Shown here: one piece after another, positions 37,745 to 46,890 of the stretch
How positions within the stretch are numbered: position 1 is the stretch's first letter
Layout of the letters: every line of letters begins with the position of its first letter
NCBI GenBank assembly: GCA_023362775.1
Contig: JALMGJ010000004.1
Location: 38,755,298 to 38,819,297, forward strand
From: Charina bottae
Taxonomy: Eukaryota; Chordata; Lepidosauria; Squamata; Charinaidae
DNA: 64,000 nucleotides
Reading direction: 5' to 3'
Notes under the pieces: generated by a model
What the model saw: only the letters and a program-made list of their open reading frames with translations
Told to the model about the DNA's origin: nothing
Databases searched by the model: none
Translations under genes and position numbers: made by a program

Positions 37745-38330
37745 TTCAGAAATACGACTTCGCGCGCATGCGGACAGCCATATTCACCTCGGTTTGCCCC
37801 AGGAAGGTATCAAAACGGCGGCGGCAGTTTGGAGTTAAGCCCCAGCTCGCTCTGTTGCAACGCGGCCCCGAGGGCAGACATTTGGGGGACTGAAGTTAAG
37901 CAGCCCCAGGGAGGACCCAGAGCGCAGGCGGTGCAACTACTTCCGAAACCGACGCTGATCACTGTTGCTTCTACACACGCGACGGCTCAGCCCCGCCCTC
38001 GAGACCAGGACCTTACCTTCGACCCCACCAACGGTTTCCCCGTTCTCGCCGCTGTGCTCCAGCTGCGGCCGCCCGCCAACACGCGCCCAACCACCGCGGT
38101 TGCCATGCTAGAAAAAAACGAGGGGATGGGGAGAGGGAGAAGAAAACGCCTCCCTCCCTCTCTTGCTGTAGCCTTCAGCGCACGCGCAGCTCAACTAAGA
38201 CGCCTGATTAGCAGGCGGGCGGGGCGAGAAAGGATCGGAAGGACGGAGAGAAAAGCGCGCCGGCCTGGGAAAGAATCACGTGACGCGACTGGAACGTCAT
38301 TCCTGGCTGGGTCTTCGCGCGATCTTTAAA
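37745..38330 (-). promoter_or_regulatory. CpG-rich promoter region of MRPS9 with NRF-1 site
   Basis: This is the only long CpG-dense, GC-rich stretch in the window outside transposons, and it holds exon 1. There is no TATA box near the start, as usual for housekeeping promoters. GCGCACGCGCA at 38178-38188 matches the NRF-1 core, 72 bp upstream of the ATG. A near-consensus GCGCATGCGG lies at 37764-37773 in intron 1, and TCACGTGA (E-box, USF/TFE class) at 38276-38283. NRF-1 is known to drive nuclear genes of mitochondrial biogenesis. The transcription start itself is not visible. Confidence 0.75.
38017..38106 (-). CDS. MRPS9: MRPS9 coding exon 1 (start codon, mitochondrial presequence)
   Basis: The ATG is the complement of 38104-38106. 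The 30 codons begin MATAVVGRVLAGGRSWSTAA and end in ...LVGSK at a GTAAGG donor (complement of 38011-38016). The peptide is rich in Arg, Ala and Ser with no acidic residue, as expected of a matrix-targeting sequence. Its phase-0 end fits exon 2. The start was chosen because it is the only ATG in this CpG-rich segment whose frame runs into a good donor with a presequence-like peptide. Presequences are poorly conserved, so this exon rests on position, composition, donor and phase rather than on homology. Confidence 0.82.
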
Positions 38331-38770
38331 ATAAGAAAGGAAGAGCTCTCTCTCTTGTTTTAACTTTGCGCGCGCACATTTGCGTCATCAGCGCACTCCA
38401 AGAAGAGGGATAACATGCACTGCGCAAGAAATGTGTGAACGAAATATCCCCTTCTTTCCTTTTAGGCTCTTCTCCCTTGTGTTTCGCTATTTTTGTTTTA
38501 AAGTGATTAGGGCGTTGTGTTTTAGGGACGTTGTAGGGTTTTTTTCCCCCCAGAACCATGTGATCTTAGGCGCCAGATAGACAAAAATATTTACTTGAGC
38601 AAACTTCCGTGGTGGTCCATAGAGCAAGCTAGAATAACTTTGCAACATCTCCTTGTTTATCTATTTTTTTACTCAGGCTTTTATTTATTTTGTTGTTATA
38701 TTAAACTTCGAAAAGATAAATTAACATTTCTCTAAAAATGATATGTTATATATAAACTAGTGGTTTATGT
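38107..38770. other. Upstream flank of MRPS9
   Basis: 5' flank with the NRF-1 and E-box sites in its first 180 bp, then AT-rich sequence. No head-to-head gene could be recognised on the plus strand. Confidence 0.6.
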
Positions 38771-38774
38771 ATTT

Positions 38775-39365
38775 AGTAATGATATTATAAACTAAATGGC
38801 ACCTCCGAAAAATTCTGCAAATTACTTGGGAAGATAGGCGGACTAATGTTAGCGTATTAGAAGAAGCGAAAACCACCAGCATTGAAACAATGATCATCCA
38901 ACATCAACTTCGCTGGACTGGCCATGTTGTTTGAATGCCTGACCATCGTCTTCCAAAGCAGCTACTTTACTCCCAACTTAAGAATGGAAAACGGAATATT
39001 GGTGGATAGCAAAAGAGATTTAAAGACACTCTCAAAGCTAATTTTAAAAAAATGTAATATCAGCATTGAGAACTGGGAAGCCCTAACTCATGAGCATTTC
39101 AATTGGAGGTCAGCCTTTATTAAAGGCGCTATGGACTTTGAAGAAGCACGAGTACAGGGCGAAAGGGAGAAAAGAGCTAAAAGGAAGGCACGTCAAGCAA
39201 ACCCTCATCATGACCGTCTCCCACCCGGAAACCTATGCCCTCATTGTGGGAGGTTGTGCGGATCCAGAATTGGCCTTTACAGCCACTTACGGATCCACTG
39301 TTAAAATGTTACCCTTGGAAGACAATCTTACTCAGCTACGAGTGATCGCCAATGACAATGAATGA
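38775..39365 (+). mobile_element. LINE 3' end with C-terminal zinc finger
   Basis: Two frames together show the end of a non-LTR retrotransposon ORF: LRWTGHVV-like near 38910, then NWEALTHEHFNWRSAFIKGA (39070-39130) and a CPHCGRLCGSRIGLYSHLRI finger at about 39237-39296, followed by HC and a stop. The W-x2-L...W-R-x-F spacing followed by a C-x2-C-x12-H-x3-H finger is a known C-terminus of one group of animal LINEs whose clade I cannot name safely. The 5' part is missing and the first half is frameshifted. Confidence 0.72.
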
Positions 39366-39499
39366 CTATTATATAAAAATTGAAACAGTTTAAAAAAGAA
39401 AGCTCACCTGTTGTATAAATGAAAAACTATATGGTGAAAAGAAAAAAACACTTAAGCTATCTAGAGAACAAAACAACAACAAACAAAGCCTTTTAATCA

Positions 39500-39875
39500 G
39501 GTTTATGGGCTGCTTCAGTCATGAAAGGAACCTGAGCTTGACATGTTGATTGGAGCATTGCGGTAATGCCAGCAGGAAAGACATTGCATTGAAAAATATA
39601 GGCACATTGATGATGTTGATTATGTGCCATGAAGTCAGTGTCTATCCAGATAAATTTTCTCCAGGAGTAGCTGTCCCCCAGTGTAGAAACCATTGCCTGC
39701 ACAACTCTGATCTTTGTAGGCACATTCCAGCATCTGAATATTTTTTCTAAGGCCTTCCTGGCTACTCTACCAAGTGCCAGTCTGTGGCATATTTCTTGAC
39801 TGCTTATTCCATTACTGTTGATGGTTGATCTTAAAAAGCACAAGCTATCTACCACTTCATTCCATACCACTCACT
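39500..39875 (-). mobile_element. Degenerate RTE LINE fragment, minus strand
   Basis: The minus strand reads SSQEICHRLALGRVA, then RCWNVPTKIRVVQAMV, matching CSQEIRRRLLLGRRA and TTKVRIVKAMV of the BovB copy at 27.1 kb, though far more diverged. A CATT-rich microsatellite separates it from PLE-1. Confidence 0.75.
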
Positions 39876-39904
39876 CACTCACTCATTCATTCATTCATTC
39901 ATAC

Positions 39905-40960
39905 CACTGGCATTCCTAGACTGTGAAGTCCTCATTGGGACCGGTGGCAAGCTAGAAATAGGGATCTACAGGAAACCCACACACACAGATCAATATCTGA
40001 TGTTTGACTCCCACCATCCACTGCAGCACAAACTAGGAGTCATCAGGACATTGTCACACAGAGCAGAAACCATCCCCACCTCCATGGATTCCAAAAAGAA
40101 TGAAAATCATCACCTGAGAACAGCTCTGAAGGCCTGTGGATATCCAAATTGGGCCTTCACCAAATCTAAATCTACCAGACCTAAAACAGCGACAGATAGG
40201 GCTGAGACTCAGAGTAAACGAAAGAACCTGGTCATTCCCTACATGGCTGGTGTGTCTGAAAAGATAAAACGGATATTTGGCAAACACCACATACCTGTAT
40301 ATTTCAAACCCACCAACACACTGAGACAGAGGCTTGTACACCCCAAAGATCAAACTCCAAAACACAAGAAAAGCAATGTAGTTTATGCAATCCAGTGCAG
40401 TGAGGAGTGCTCTGAACTCTACATTGGAGAAACCAAACAACTTTTGTACAGGAGGATGGCCCAACACAGGAGAAGTAACACCACAGGACCAGAGTCAGCA
40501 GTTTATCTTCATTTAAAGGAAAAAGGACACTCATTTGAGGACATTAATGTTCACATTTTAGACAGAGAAGATAGGTGGATTGAGAGAGGGGTCAAGGAAT
40601 CCATTTATGCCAACTTGGAAAATCCTTCCTTGAATAGAGGTGGGGGCCTCAGGCACAATCTTTCTCCCATCTTTCTCCCGGCTCTGTCTTCTGTGCCTAG
40701 GAAGATTAAGACCATTTCACAAGCTCAACAGCAGCATGGTGATCTTAACGATCCTCCTTTAGATAATAAAAAGGACTTAAAATAACATCTCAATATAACC
40801 ATGACCCCAGGTGTAAGGTCACACAGCTACCTAGAAACATATTTAGGATTCCCTTACCAACTTTGCTCAGACTGAAGAAGCTCCTTGGATAAGGAGCGAA
40901 ACGTTTCCACTGAGAAAATAGAAATCCAGTTGACATGATTCAAGCTACAGACATATCTAC
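39905..40960 (+). mobile_element. PLE-1: Penelope-like element, 3' part with GIY-YIG endonuclease
   Basis: This is a 5'-truncated Penelope-like retroelement. The frame is open from about 39905 to the stop at 40785, with the RT C-terminal motif LAFLDCEV...IYRKPTHTDQYL at the start. Towards the C-terminus (about 40365-40470) lies a GIY-YIG nuclease: NVVYAIQC, ELYIGETKQLLYRRMAQHRR. It contains the expected YIG with downstream Arg and His. Conserved Cys pairs flank it (CSEECSE). The RT catalytic core is absent. The 3' region carries a hammerhead-like fold at 40866-40914. PLEs of this type encode RT plus GIY-YIG in one ORF. Confidence 0.92.
40866..40914 (+). ncRNA. Hammerhead ribozyme-like motif at the PLE-1 3' end
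   Basis: Stem I CTCAG (40866-40870) pairs with CTGAG (40910-40914). The core CTGAAGA is at 40872-40878. Stem II GCTCCTT (40880-40886) pairs perfectly with AAGGAGC (40891-40897), with loop GGAT. The core GAAA is at 40898-40901, followed by CGTTTC. Stem III is minimal, with the self-complementary GAAACGTTTC suggesting pairing between two molecules. Hammerhead motifs of this minimal type are an established feature of Penelope-like elements. Activity cannot be judged from sequence. Confidence 0.72.
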
Positions 40961-41920
40961 CACTTCAGTAGAAGCTCCTTGACTTCCATTCCTAGACCTT
41001 GCGGATTATTTGCATTTTCAGCTATCAATAGGCCACGTTAATCACAGCTTATTAGGCTTTTGGATACTAAATTCCAAAAGAAAAGGTATTATGGGAAGGC
41101 ATTGTACACCTATTCAGCTCTTTATTTCTTAATGTGGGGAGAGGGGAATGAAATAAGCAGTGGAAAAGAGGGGAGGGGCACAACAGGAAACAACATTGGA
41201 TTTGACTCACTACATTCTTGAACAAGGCAAGGTTAATTTGCAAGAAAGCATCTAACGATTGTTGTTCCTTTAATAGAAAGGAGAAACTGGGAAAACAGAA
41301 GGTTTTGTCTTCTGAGCACCCTCCTCCCCTAAAATCCTGTGGATGAGGTATGCAGGTTATACAATAAATTCCTACTGAAACTTCTTCAGTGCTGTGGGTA
41401 GTGGTTGTGTCTAATTGGACATTAAGGATGTATTCATACACTTTCCACTCAAACAACCCTTTGTAGATCTCATGTTAGGATATATCCACTGGCCCAGCAC
41501 CCAGGAACCACCCTCTGAGCTTCCCATATCTAGCAGCCTGAGCTGTACAGTTGAGTTTCAGCCTCCAGGCCTATCTCTATCAGAATTGACCCAAGGATAT
41601 TTCTATCAAACTTTAGTCTCAAAGCATCATGGAAATTATTTCAGGAAACCTGACACATGCACCCCATGCCCTGTATTTGTTTGGCTATCTTTACCAAATA
41701 GGCACAACAATATTCCTGCTAGTTTGACTCTAAGATACGATGTACTGTATATCTCATCCAATCATCCTTTCCATTCCCATTCAGTGTGGCTGTGCCCCAA
41801 CATTCAAGCCACATCCCTGCAAGGTCTTTGGGTAAGCTGTAGCATTAGATCCAAGAATCACACTATTTTTTGGTTTTTCACTAAAACTTAATAAATGGGT
41901 ATAAAGTTGAGTGTCTAAAA
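40961..41920. other. Unassigned segment between PLE-1 and the MITE/ERV
   Basis: ORFs on both strands here carry no family motif that I recognise. It may include 3' sequence of the ERV, but no second LTR was found. Confidence 0.5.
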
Positions 41921-42199
41921 CAGGGTTTCTCAATCAGGGTTCCACGAGAGGTCACTAGGGGTTCCCTGGGAGATCATAATTTATTTAAAAATTATTTCAA
42001 ATTTGGGCACATTCACATTAAAGAGGTACGTTTCATTCTTTATTTTTAGTTTAAGAACACTGTTAATTCATATACAGTATAAATGAATATAATAATTTTG
42101 TAACTTCTGACCTATATTTGAGCCTGAATGTGCAGGGGTTCCCAAGGCCTGAAAAATATTTCAAGGGTTCCTCCAAGGTCAAAAGGATGAGAAAGGCTG
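41921..42199. mobile_element. hAT-type MITE inserted in the ERV, 8-bp TSD
   Basis: 279 bp with ends CAGGGTTTCTCA and (complement) CAGCCTTTCTCA. The exact duplication GTCTAAAA is at 41913-41920 and 42200-42207. The inner sequence has GGGGTTCCC repeats near both ends. It sits just beyond the integrase end of the ERV. Confidence 0.88.
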
Positions 42200-42259
42200 G
42201 TCTAAAATATGGTATATAATTGCTAAGACCAGCATTCTAATATAAGGCAATGGGAATGG

Positions 42260-42665
42260 GGAAGAGTACAAATCTCTTTAAAGATGTTTCTAAGGTGTGG
42301 CTGGATCACTTTCTTGATTTTGGAAGCATGGTCCCAGGCTTGGATTCCTTCGCTTTTTACAGCGGTGGTGGTGCTGAGTAGGACCTGGCAGGCAAAGCGT
42401 AGCTGACCTGTTTGGAGATAGAAGACAAAATACGCGCCAGAAACTGCAAGTACACAGAGAGATTAAGTTCTCTCTCCTTGGCAGAAGTGACTGGATAGGC
42501 AACAAACAGGTGGCCATACATCATTGGAAAGGGAGACAGTCCTAGTTTTCTCCCTGGCATGGCGTGAATAAGGGTGAGTGTCAGAGGCAGGACTTTTGGC
42601 AGGGAAGATGGGTGTCCTGGCATAATTTGGCTAGGTGATCTTTTAGGGTCCTGTTTTTATTTGAC
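42260..42665 (-). pseudogene. Gammaretrovirus-like integrase C-terminal fragment (broken)
   Basis: Short motifs typical of ERV1 integrase appear on the minus strand in three pieces: LAKLCQDTHLP (about 42615-42650), then in another frame KLGLSPFPMMYG (about 42505-42540), and after a further frame change a stretch with the AVKSEGIQAWDHASKIKKV pattern (about 42300-42360), which corresponds to the end of the integrase C-terminal domain. At least two frameshifts show that it is non-functional. The upstream integrase catalytic core was not recognised. Confidence 0.75.
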
Positions 42666-42973
42666 AGACCTCAGTGGAATTGGGCACCGGTTGGTGTACC
42701 TGCCAAGATTGGCGTTCCTGCAGAAAGGTTGATAAGAAGAAAACTTACGCAGACAACTGCTAGATTGGCTCAGTGATGTATGCCTGAGCGCATAAAAATC
42801 AGTAGCTTTGAAAAAGCCAAAAACAAAAACAATAAAAACAAAACTGCAAGGTTTATGCTTATCTCTAAGCAACCTGGTTGGGAGGGGGATTGCCCTGCAG
42901 TGGCGGGTTATTGGTTTCCCCCTACGCATGCAGTCACCACACCAGCAACGTCTGATGTGTTAAATAAAGCATG

Positions 42974-42998
42974 CATATATATATATATATATATATAA
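42974..42998. repeat. (AT)n microsatellite
   Basis: About 12 AT units inside the ERV remnant. Confidence 0.9.
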
Positions 42999-43599
42999 AC
43001 TATTGGGACTTAGCATTGTGACCAACAGGCAAAGAATTTAAAAAACCATGCTAAATATCCCAAATAAGAATTAAAGTAAAAATTGAAGGGCAATAAAACA
43101 TTGGCAATCATCTCTGTTGCCCAAATAGCGACAAAAAACAAGCATTGGGCATAATATATTTTAATGTGTAGACTGCTTGTGCAATAAAAAATTTCCAAAA
43201 AAGACACAAACAAAACCATCAGATAGATTATGCCAATCCATGGAGGCTCTATTATAGGAAAAATTTTTCAAAAAGGGAAAAAATTCTTCTCTCGTTCTGC
43301 TATTCACACACCAGACAGTTCAATGAACTGAAAACACATACACACAAACACACAGTCATAAGTTAAGACTCAGTTAAGATTGTAATGAAGGGGTCTAAAG
43401 TTTAGCTGGTTTATTACAAACCCCTTGTGCATCAGAAAATCCTTGCCTTTTTCCCTGTCTCCTCGCCCATCTTCCGGAAAATTCCCATTTCTATCTACAT
43501 GCTTACTTAAGGCATTTTCTCACAAGGCATTTCCATATTCTTCTCACTCTCTCCTCTTTCCTAGTGTTTGTCTTTGTCAGGGAGGCAGAGCCCGTGTGG

Positions 43600-43710
43600 G
43601 CTATTTTCTCCCCCCCCTCTCCTTTTCACTCTCTCTTTCTCTGTCTCTTTCCTTCCTCCCCCTTGTCTTCTCACTTTCTGTTTCTTTCTCCCCCTTGTCT
43701 TTCCCCCACA
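43600..43710. repeat. CT-rich low-complexity tract
   Basis: TCTCCCC/TTTCTC runs inside the ERV remnant. The Ser/Leu-rich ORF here is a product of composition. Confidence 0.8.
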
Positions 43711-44359
43711 AGCATTTGAGTAGCAGACAGAAGGCAATCATTGGAAGGTGGAAAGGCAGAGCCTAGATAGTTACGCACACACACGCAGGAAAAACACCTT
43801 TTAACTGGTAATATGCATTCAAACTATTCAGAATACAAGTTAGAAGAGACACTTAAAAATGAGTGAACGAAGCCTTGACTGGCAAATCTTGCCATAACAT
43901 TAAACAGACAAGAGTCAGGAGACAGCTGAACAATGGGGAGGGGAAAAGGCTTTCGTACTTACTTCCCAAGCATTCCAAAGGGACAGACCCACACAAGTTC
44001 ACACCTTTGCTTTATAACTTTATAACTTAACTCACACATTTAAACAGAGGACAAACAGAATGAGGCCTTTAAAGCTGCCCCTTTTTGAGATAACTGGTGG
44101 TGAGTTTTGCAATTATCTCCAGACTTCTGGGACCTTTAATTTCACTTTGTTAGCAGGGGTTGAGAGACGCCATCCTCCTCCCCCTCCTCTGTTGGTGGTG
44201 GGAGGGAGGTGCGGCTAAGAGCAGCTTGTAGGGACAAAAATGCCACTTTGTTTCAGTAAATCTGCTCAGCTAGTGAGATTAATAAACATTCTGACATAAA
44301 TCTGTTGTTCTTCTCTCTCTTGGCCCGCCAGAAAGTTTGGAAAAAAACTTTAAGATACT

Positions 44360-44510
44360 CAGGGTCCAGTGACCCATCTAGTGGCTAATTTCTTCTGCAA
44401 ATGGGCGGGTAAAAGGGTCAAAAATTTTGAAAACAGTCTTAAGTATTCCGGATCTAGGGATCCGTCTGGTGGTCAGGTCATTCCATGAAGGGGTGGGTAA
44501 AGGGGCCAAA
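44360..44510. repeat. Diverged tandem pair in the ERV interior
   Basis: GACCCATCTAGTGGCTAATT...GGGCGGGTAAAAGGGTC and GATCCGTCTGGTGGTCAGGT...GGGTGGGTAAAGGGGCC are related blocks about 90 bp apart. Confidence 0.65.
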
Positions 44511-44764
44511 TCTCTGCGCAGAAGGCCCGGAGTTTAGATTTCATTGGAGATATGCAAGTCGCAGCTGGTTTAAGTAAACTCCAATGTTTCAAAACACAAC
44601 GGGAGAGGAGTGGGACTTCCCTTATTCCCTGCCCTCGTCGATGGGTTAGTCTTCGCATGGCTATGACAATTTCCCATGTCCGGCAGCAGAAAGCTAAAAG
44701 GGGACAGTCCAGGATACAGTGTGTGTGAGGGGAGCGAGTCAGATTCTCTTTTGCCAGGAACAGA

Positions 44765-44975
44765 GCCTCCAGCAGACGCTGGACTTAGCCGGTAGCAGAT
44801 TTAAGGTTCGTTGTTGTTGAACCTCCAGCAGGCGCTGGACTTGCTGTGCGGATAAATTTAAGGCCGTGCTCCCCCGCAACCTCCCAGCAGGCGCTGGCGT
44901 AACTTTTAAAGGTCGCTATTGGACAGCCTCCCAGCAGACGCTGGCATAGTTTTAAAGGTTGTCTCTCTGAGTTCT
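44765..44975. repeat. Tandem repeats in the ERV leader
   Basis: Four imperfect units of about 60 bp, each starting CCTCC(C)AGCAG(A/G)CGCTGG and followed by an AT-rich AATTTAAGG/TTTTAAAGG segment. They lie between the primer-binding site and the coding remnant. Confidence 0.85.
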
Positions 44976-46009
44976 GCAGATGGTTCGCTCTTAGGGAGAA
45001 AGGTTCCGCCGGAAGGGGCCTTTCTAGAAAGCGTCACCGAAAGACTTGCCAGGTCTTTCGACACCGCAGCCCGAAGGCTTGCCTAGGGCGGGGGAGAGAG
45101 TTGTTCTCACTCGAGGAAGGGGCGTCCCAGGGAGCGTTGCCGCAAGACTTGCCGGGTCTTTTTGGCGTCACCGCCCGGGGCGCACCTTGAAGTGGGGGAT
45201 AGTTTGGGTTTCGTTCCACAGAGGACGAGGTCGAACCCTCAACCCCGATAATCTCTCTGGGCAGAGGAAGGCTTTGGGTGTCTGCTGTCACAATGCAACC
45301 AGCAGAGGAAGAAACGGGGAAACGGCCACTCCGGCCACCAAGGGTCCACTGGACCCGCAGGAACTCTCAGGATTTTCTTCAGTCCTATAGGGGCCCTCTG
45401 CCTCCTAGCCCGACCGGGACGTGCACCTGTCCTCCCTCTACGAGCTCCCGCACCAAGACCAAGCTAGCTTCTTCAGAGTTTCCGGCTCTCTCTAGCCCTC
45501 TGGTATTTCAATACGGAGTTTTCATTAGGGATCATCAGACATTCGTTCCAAACGCACGACCAATGCCGACCCAGCTAGCCGAAACTCAGTCTAGATGCCC
45601 AATTAAGTCGGGCTTCTGGGAACTGCGACAAGGATCTCCCTGGGACCCCAAAGGGTCCCCACAAATGCTTTGTGGCTACCCCCTTGTGAGGAAAAAAGCC
45701 ACAGCTCAAGTACACACATGCACGCACACACTCCCCCCCTAAGAAAAGTCGTACTCACCAACGTTGGCGATTCTTTTGCAGTCCTGACTTCTCAGTCCTG
45801 ACAAGGGGTCCGTTTTCAAAGTCTCGGTTGCAGGCAATTTAGGGTTCTTTTGCTGTACAGAGTCTGGCAGCTGAGAGGCAGGAAAAAACCACCGAAAAAA
45901 ACACAGGTCCGGGAGCGCTCGTGGTGTTGCCTTACCTCAAAGCTGCTTTTCCCTGACAGGCTGGTTCAGAGAGTCTGCTTCCCTTTTAGGGGGATCACAG
46001 GTACTCCCC

Positions 46010-46029
46010 GATTCCCGGCCAATGCACCA
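46010..46029 (-). promoter_or_regulatory. Retroviral primer-binding site, tRNA-Gly
   Basis: The plus strand reads GATTCCCGGCCAATGCACCA, identical to the 3' end of vertebrate tRNA-Gly(GCC) including the CCA. On the minus strand this is therefore a 20-nt primer-binding site, two bases inside the LTR end. It fixes the orientation of the ERV. Confidence 0.92.
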
Positions 46030-46031
46030 AA

Positions 46032-46890
46032 TGTTATGCACCAAAAACTTACCATGCACTTTCCAAAGGAGCCAAATTACAACAGAGACTTTGGGAACGG
46101 AGATCAGCAAGATTTATTTGGCCAAGCAAAGGTTGCCGGATGGCTATCCTACAGATACCACGCGCAGGTGATCTCTGAGTGGAAAAGCCATCCAGAGTTC
46201 AGGAGTGCACAAGCTTTTATACAGCAAATACAAACAGGAAATGAGGATGATGATGGTATGCCCATATGTGGGTGAGGTTTCTGATGACCATTCCCTGGGA
46301 TTGGTTGGTTTTTGGGGACCAGAGTCCCTCCCAGAGCCGAAGGGTTCTGGGACTCACCAGGTCAAGGGGGTGACGTGGGTCATCAACATAGTTACAAAGA
46401 ATGGAGCTTGGGAACATTCACACCATTTGTTCTATGAGATTAATACTTGCATCTTACAGAGATAATAGTAACACTTACAGGGACATTGGGTTACACAAGC
46501 ATACTAAATTACAGAGGTCAGAGTCATAAAATCAAGTCTTTGGATATTCACATCTTGGGGAGGATAGAACAAAGGATTTATTACAAGGAAGTCAGGTAAA
46601 CGTGTTAGCTTGTCAGGAAGAAGACGCTGACCAGATAGGGAGAGCTCCAAGCTGGTATGCATTCTAAAGGGAGGTAGAATTACTTTGTAGCACCTAATAT
46701 TGCTATGCAGAATTCTTTGGGGTTTGCTGAGGCAAAGCCCCTCTCAGGGTCATCCCTGGGTTAACACTCTTTTGGTTCAAGCGTAATCTTTGGTTCAGTG
46801 GAGTTCTAGCAGCGTTGCATTATGGGAAACACTAGAGCAGGGTGTTTTCCAGGCCAAGGTCTGTGGCCCATGGTTTCTCAGATCCTAACA
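46032..46890 (-). mobile_element. ERV 5' LTR, minus strand
   Basis: 859 bp bounded by the short inverted repeat TGTTA...TAACA. On the minus strand a TATAAA box (complement of 46216-46221) lies upstream of an AATAAA signal (complement of 46113-46118), about 100 bp apart, giving U3 of about 650 bp and short R and U5. The LTR ends two bases from the primer-binding site. No second copy was found in the window, so insertion age cannot be estimated from an LTR pair. Confidence 0.85.

Larger units (their letters stand above)
25344..38016 (-). other. MRPS9 intron 1
   Basis: The largest intron, about 12.7 kb. It carries SINE fragments (26080-26285 and 31000-31190), a BovB 3' end (27107-28081), CR1 pieces (31735-31800 and 34795-35990), a MITE (31846-32122), an L2 (36345-36905) and a SINE with a nested MITE (37088-37600). 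28500-30990 and 33130-34790 hold nothing I recognise. Confidence 0.8.
1..38106 (-). other. MRPS9: MRPS9 gene, minus strand (5' part; continues past the left edge)
   Basis: This is the host gene of the window: mitochondrial ribosomal protein S9 (uS9m), a nuclear-encoded protein of the 28S mitoribosomal subunit. Eight exons could be placed by similarity to vertebrate MRPS9 as I know it. Each has an AG acceptor and GT donor where visible, and all phases fit: 0, 0, 0, 1, 0, 2, 0 across the seven junctions in order. The summed coding length is 734 nt, 244 codons plus 2 nt. The human protein is about 400 residues, so the window holds the presequence and N-terminal extension; the C-terminal uS9 fold must lie left of base 1. 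Introns range from 97 bp to about 12.7 kb and are full of transposon remnants. No disruption of the frame was seen, so the gene looks functional. Confidence 0.93.
42208..46890 (-). mobile_element. ERV1-type endogenous retrovirus remnant, minus strand
   Basis: This is an inverted proviral fragment. Read from high to low coordinates it has a 5' LTR (46032-46890), a primer-binding site complementary to tRNA-Gly (46010-46029), a long GC-rich leader with tandem repeats (about 44700-46009), a region I cannot assign (about 42670-44700), and the C-terminal part of a gammaretrovirus-type integrase (42260-42665). Only about 3.4 kb separate the primer-binding site from the integrase segment, so most of gag, protease and RT is deleted. 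No envelope gene and no 3' LTR were recognised. The integrase is frameshifted; the element is dead. Confidence 0.8.

Noticed and set aside
37829..38329. 166-codon plus-strand ORF over the CpG-rich region
   Set aside because: It is antisense to MRPS9 exon 1 and reflects GC-rich composition; no family motif and no splice structure support a head-to-head gene.
40054..40534. Minus-strand ORFs of 76 and 137 codons
   Set aside because: Antisense shadows of the PLE-1 endonuclease frame.
41415..41891. 158-codon plus-strand ORF
   Set aside because: No recognisable domain. It lies between PLE-1 and the ERV and has no splice or promoter signals that I can see.
45034..45291. 85-codon minus-strand ORF as possible gag
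   Set aside because: It has the right orientation and position downstream of the primer-binding site, but no matrix or capsid motif could be recognised.
45278..45742. 154-codon plus-strand ORF
   Set aside because: Antisense to the GC-rich leader of the inverted ERV; no motif.
46010..46029. tRNA-Gly gene
   Set aside because: Only the 3' 20 nt including CCA match; vertebrate tRNA genes do not encode CCA, and the adjoining LTR end identifies it as a retroviral primer-binding site.
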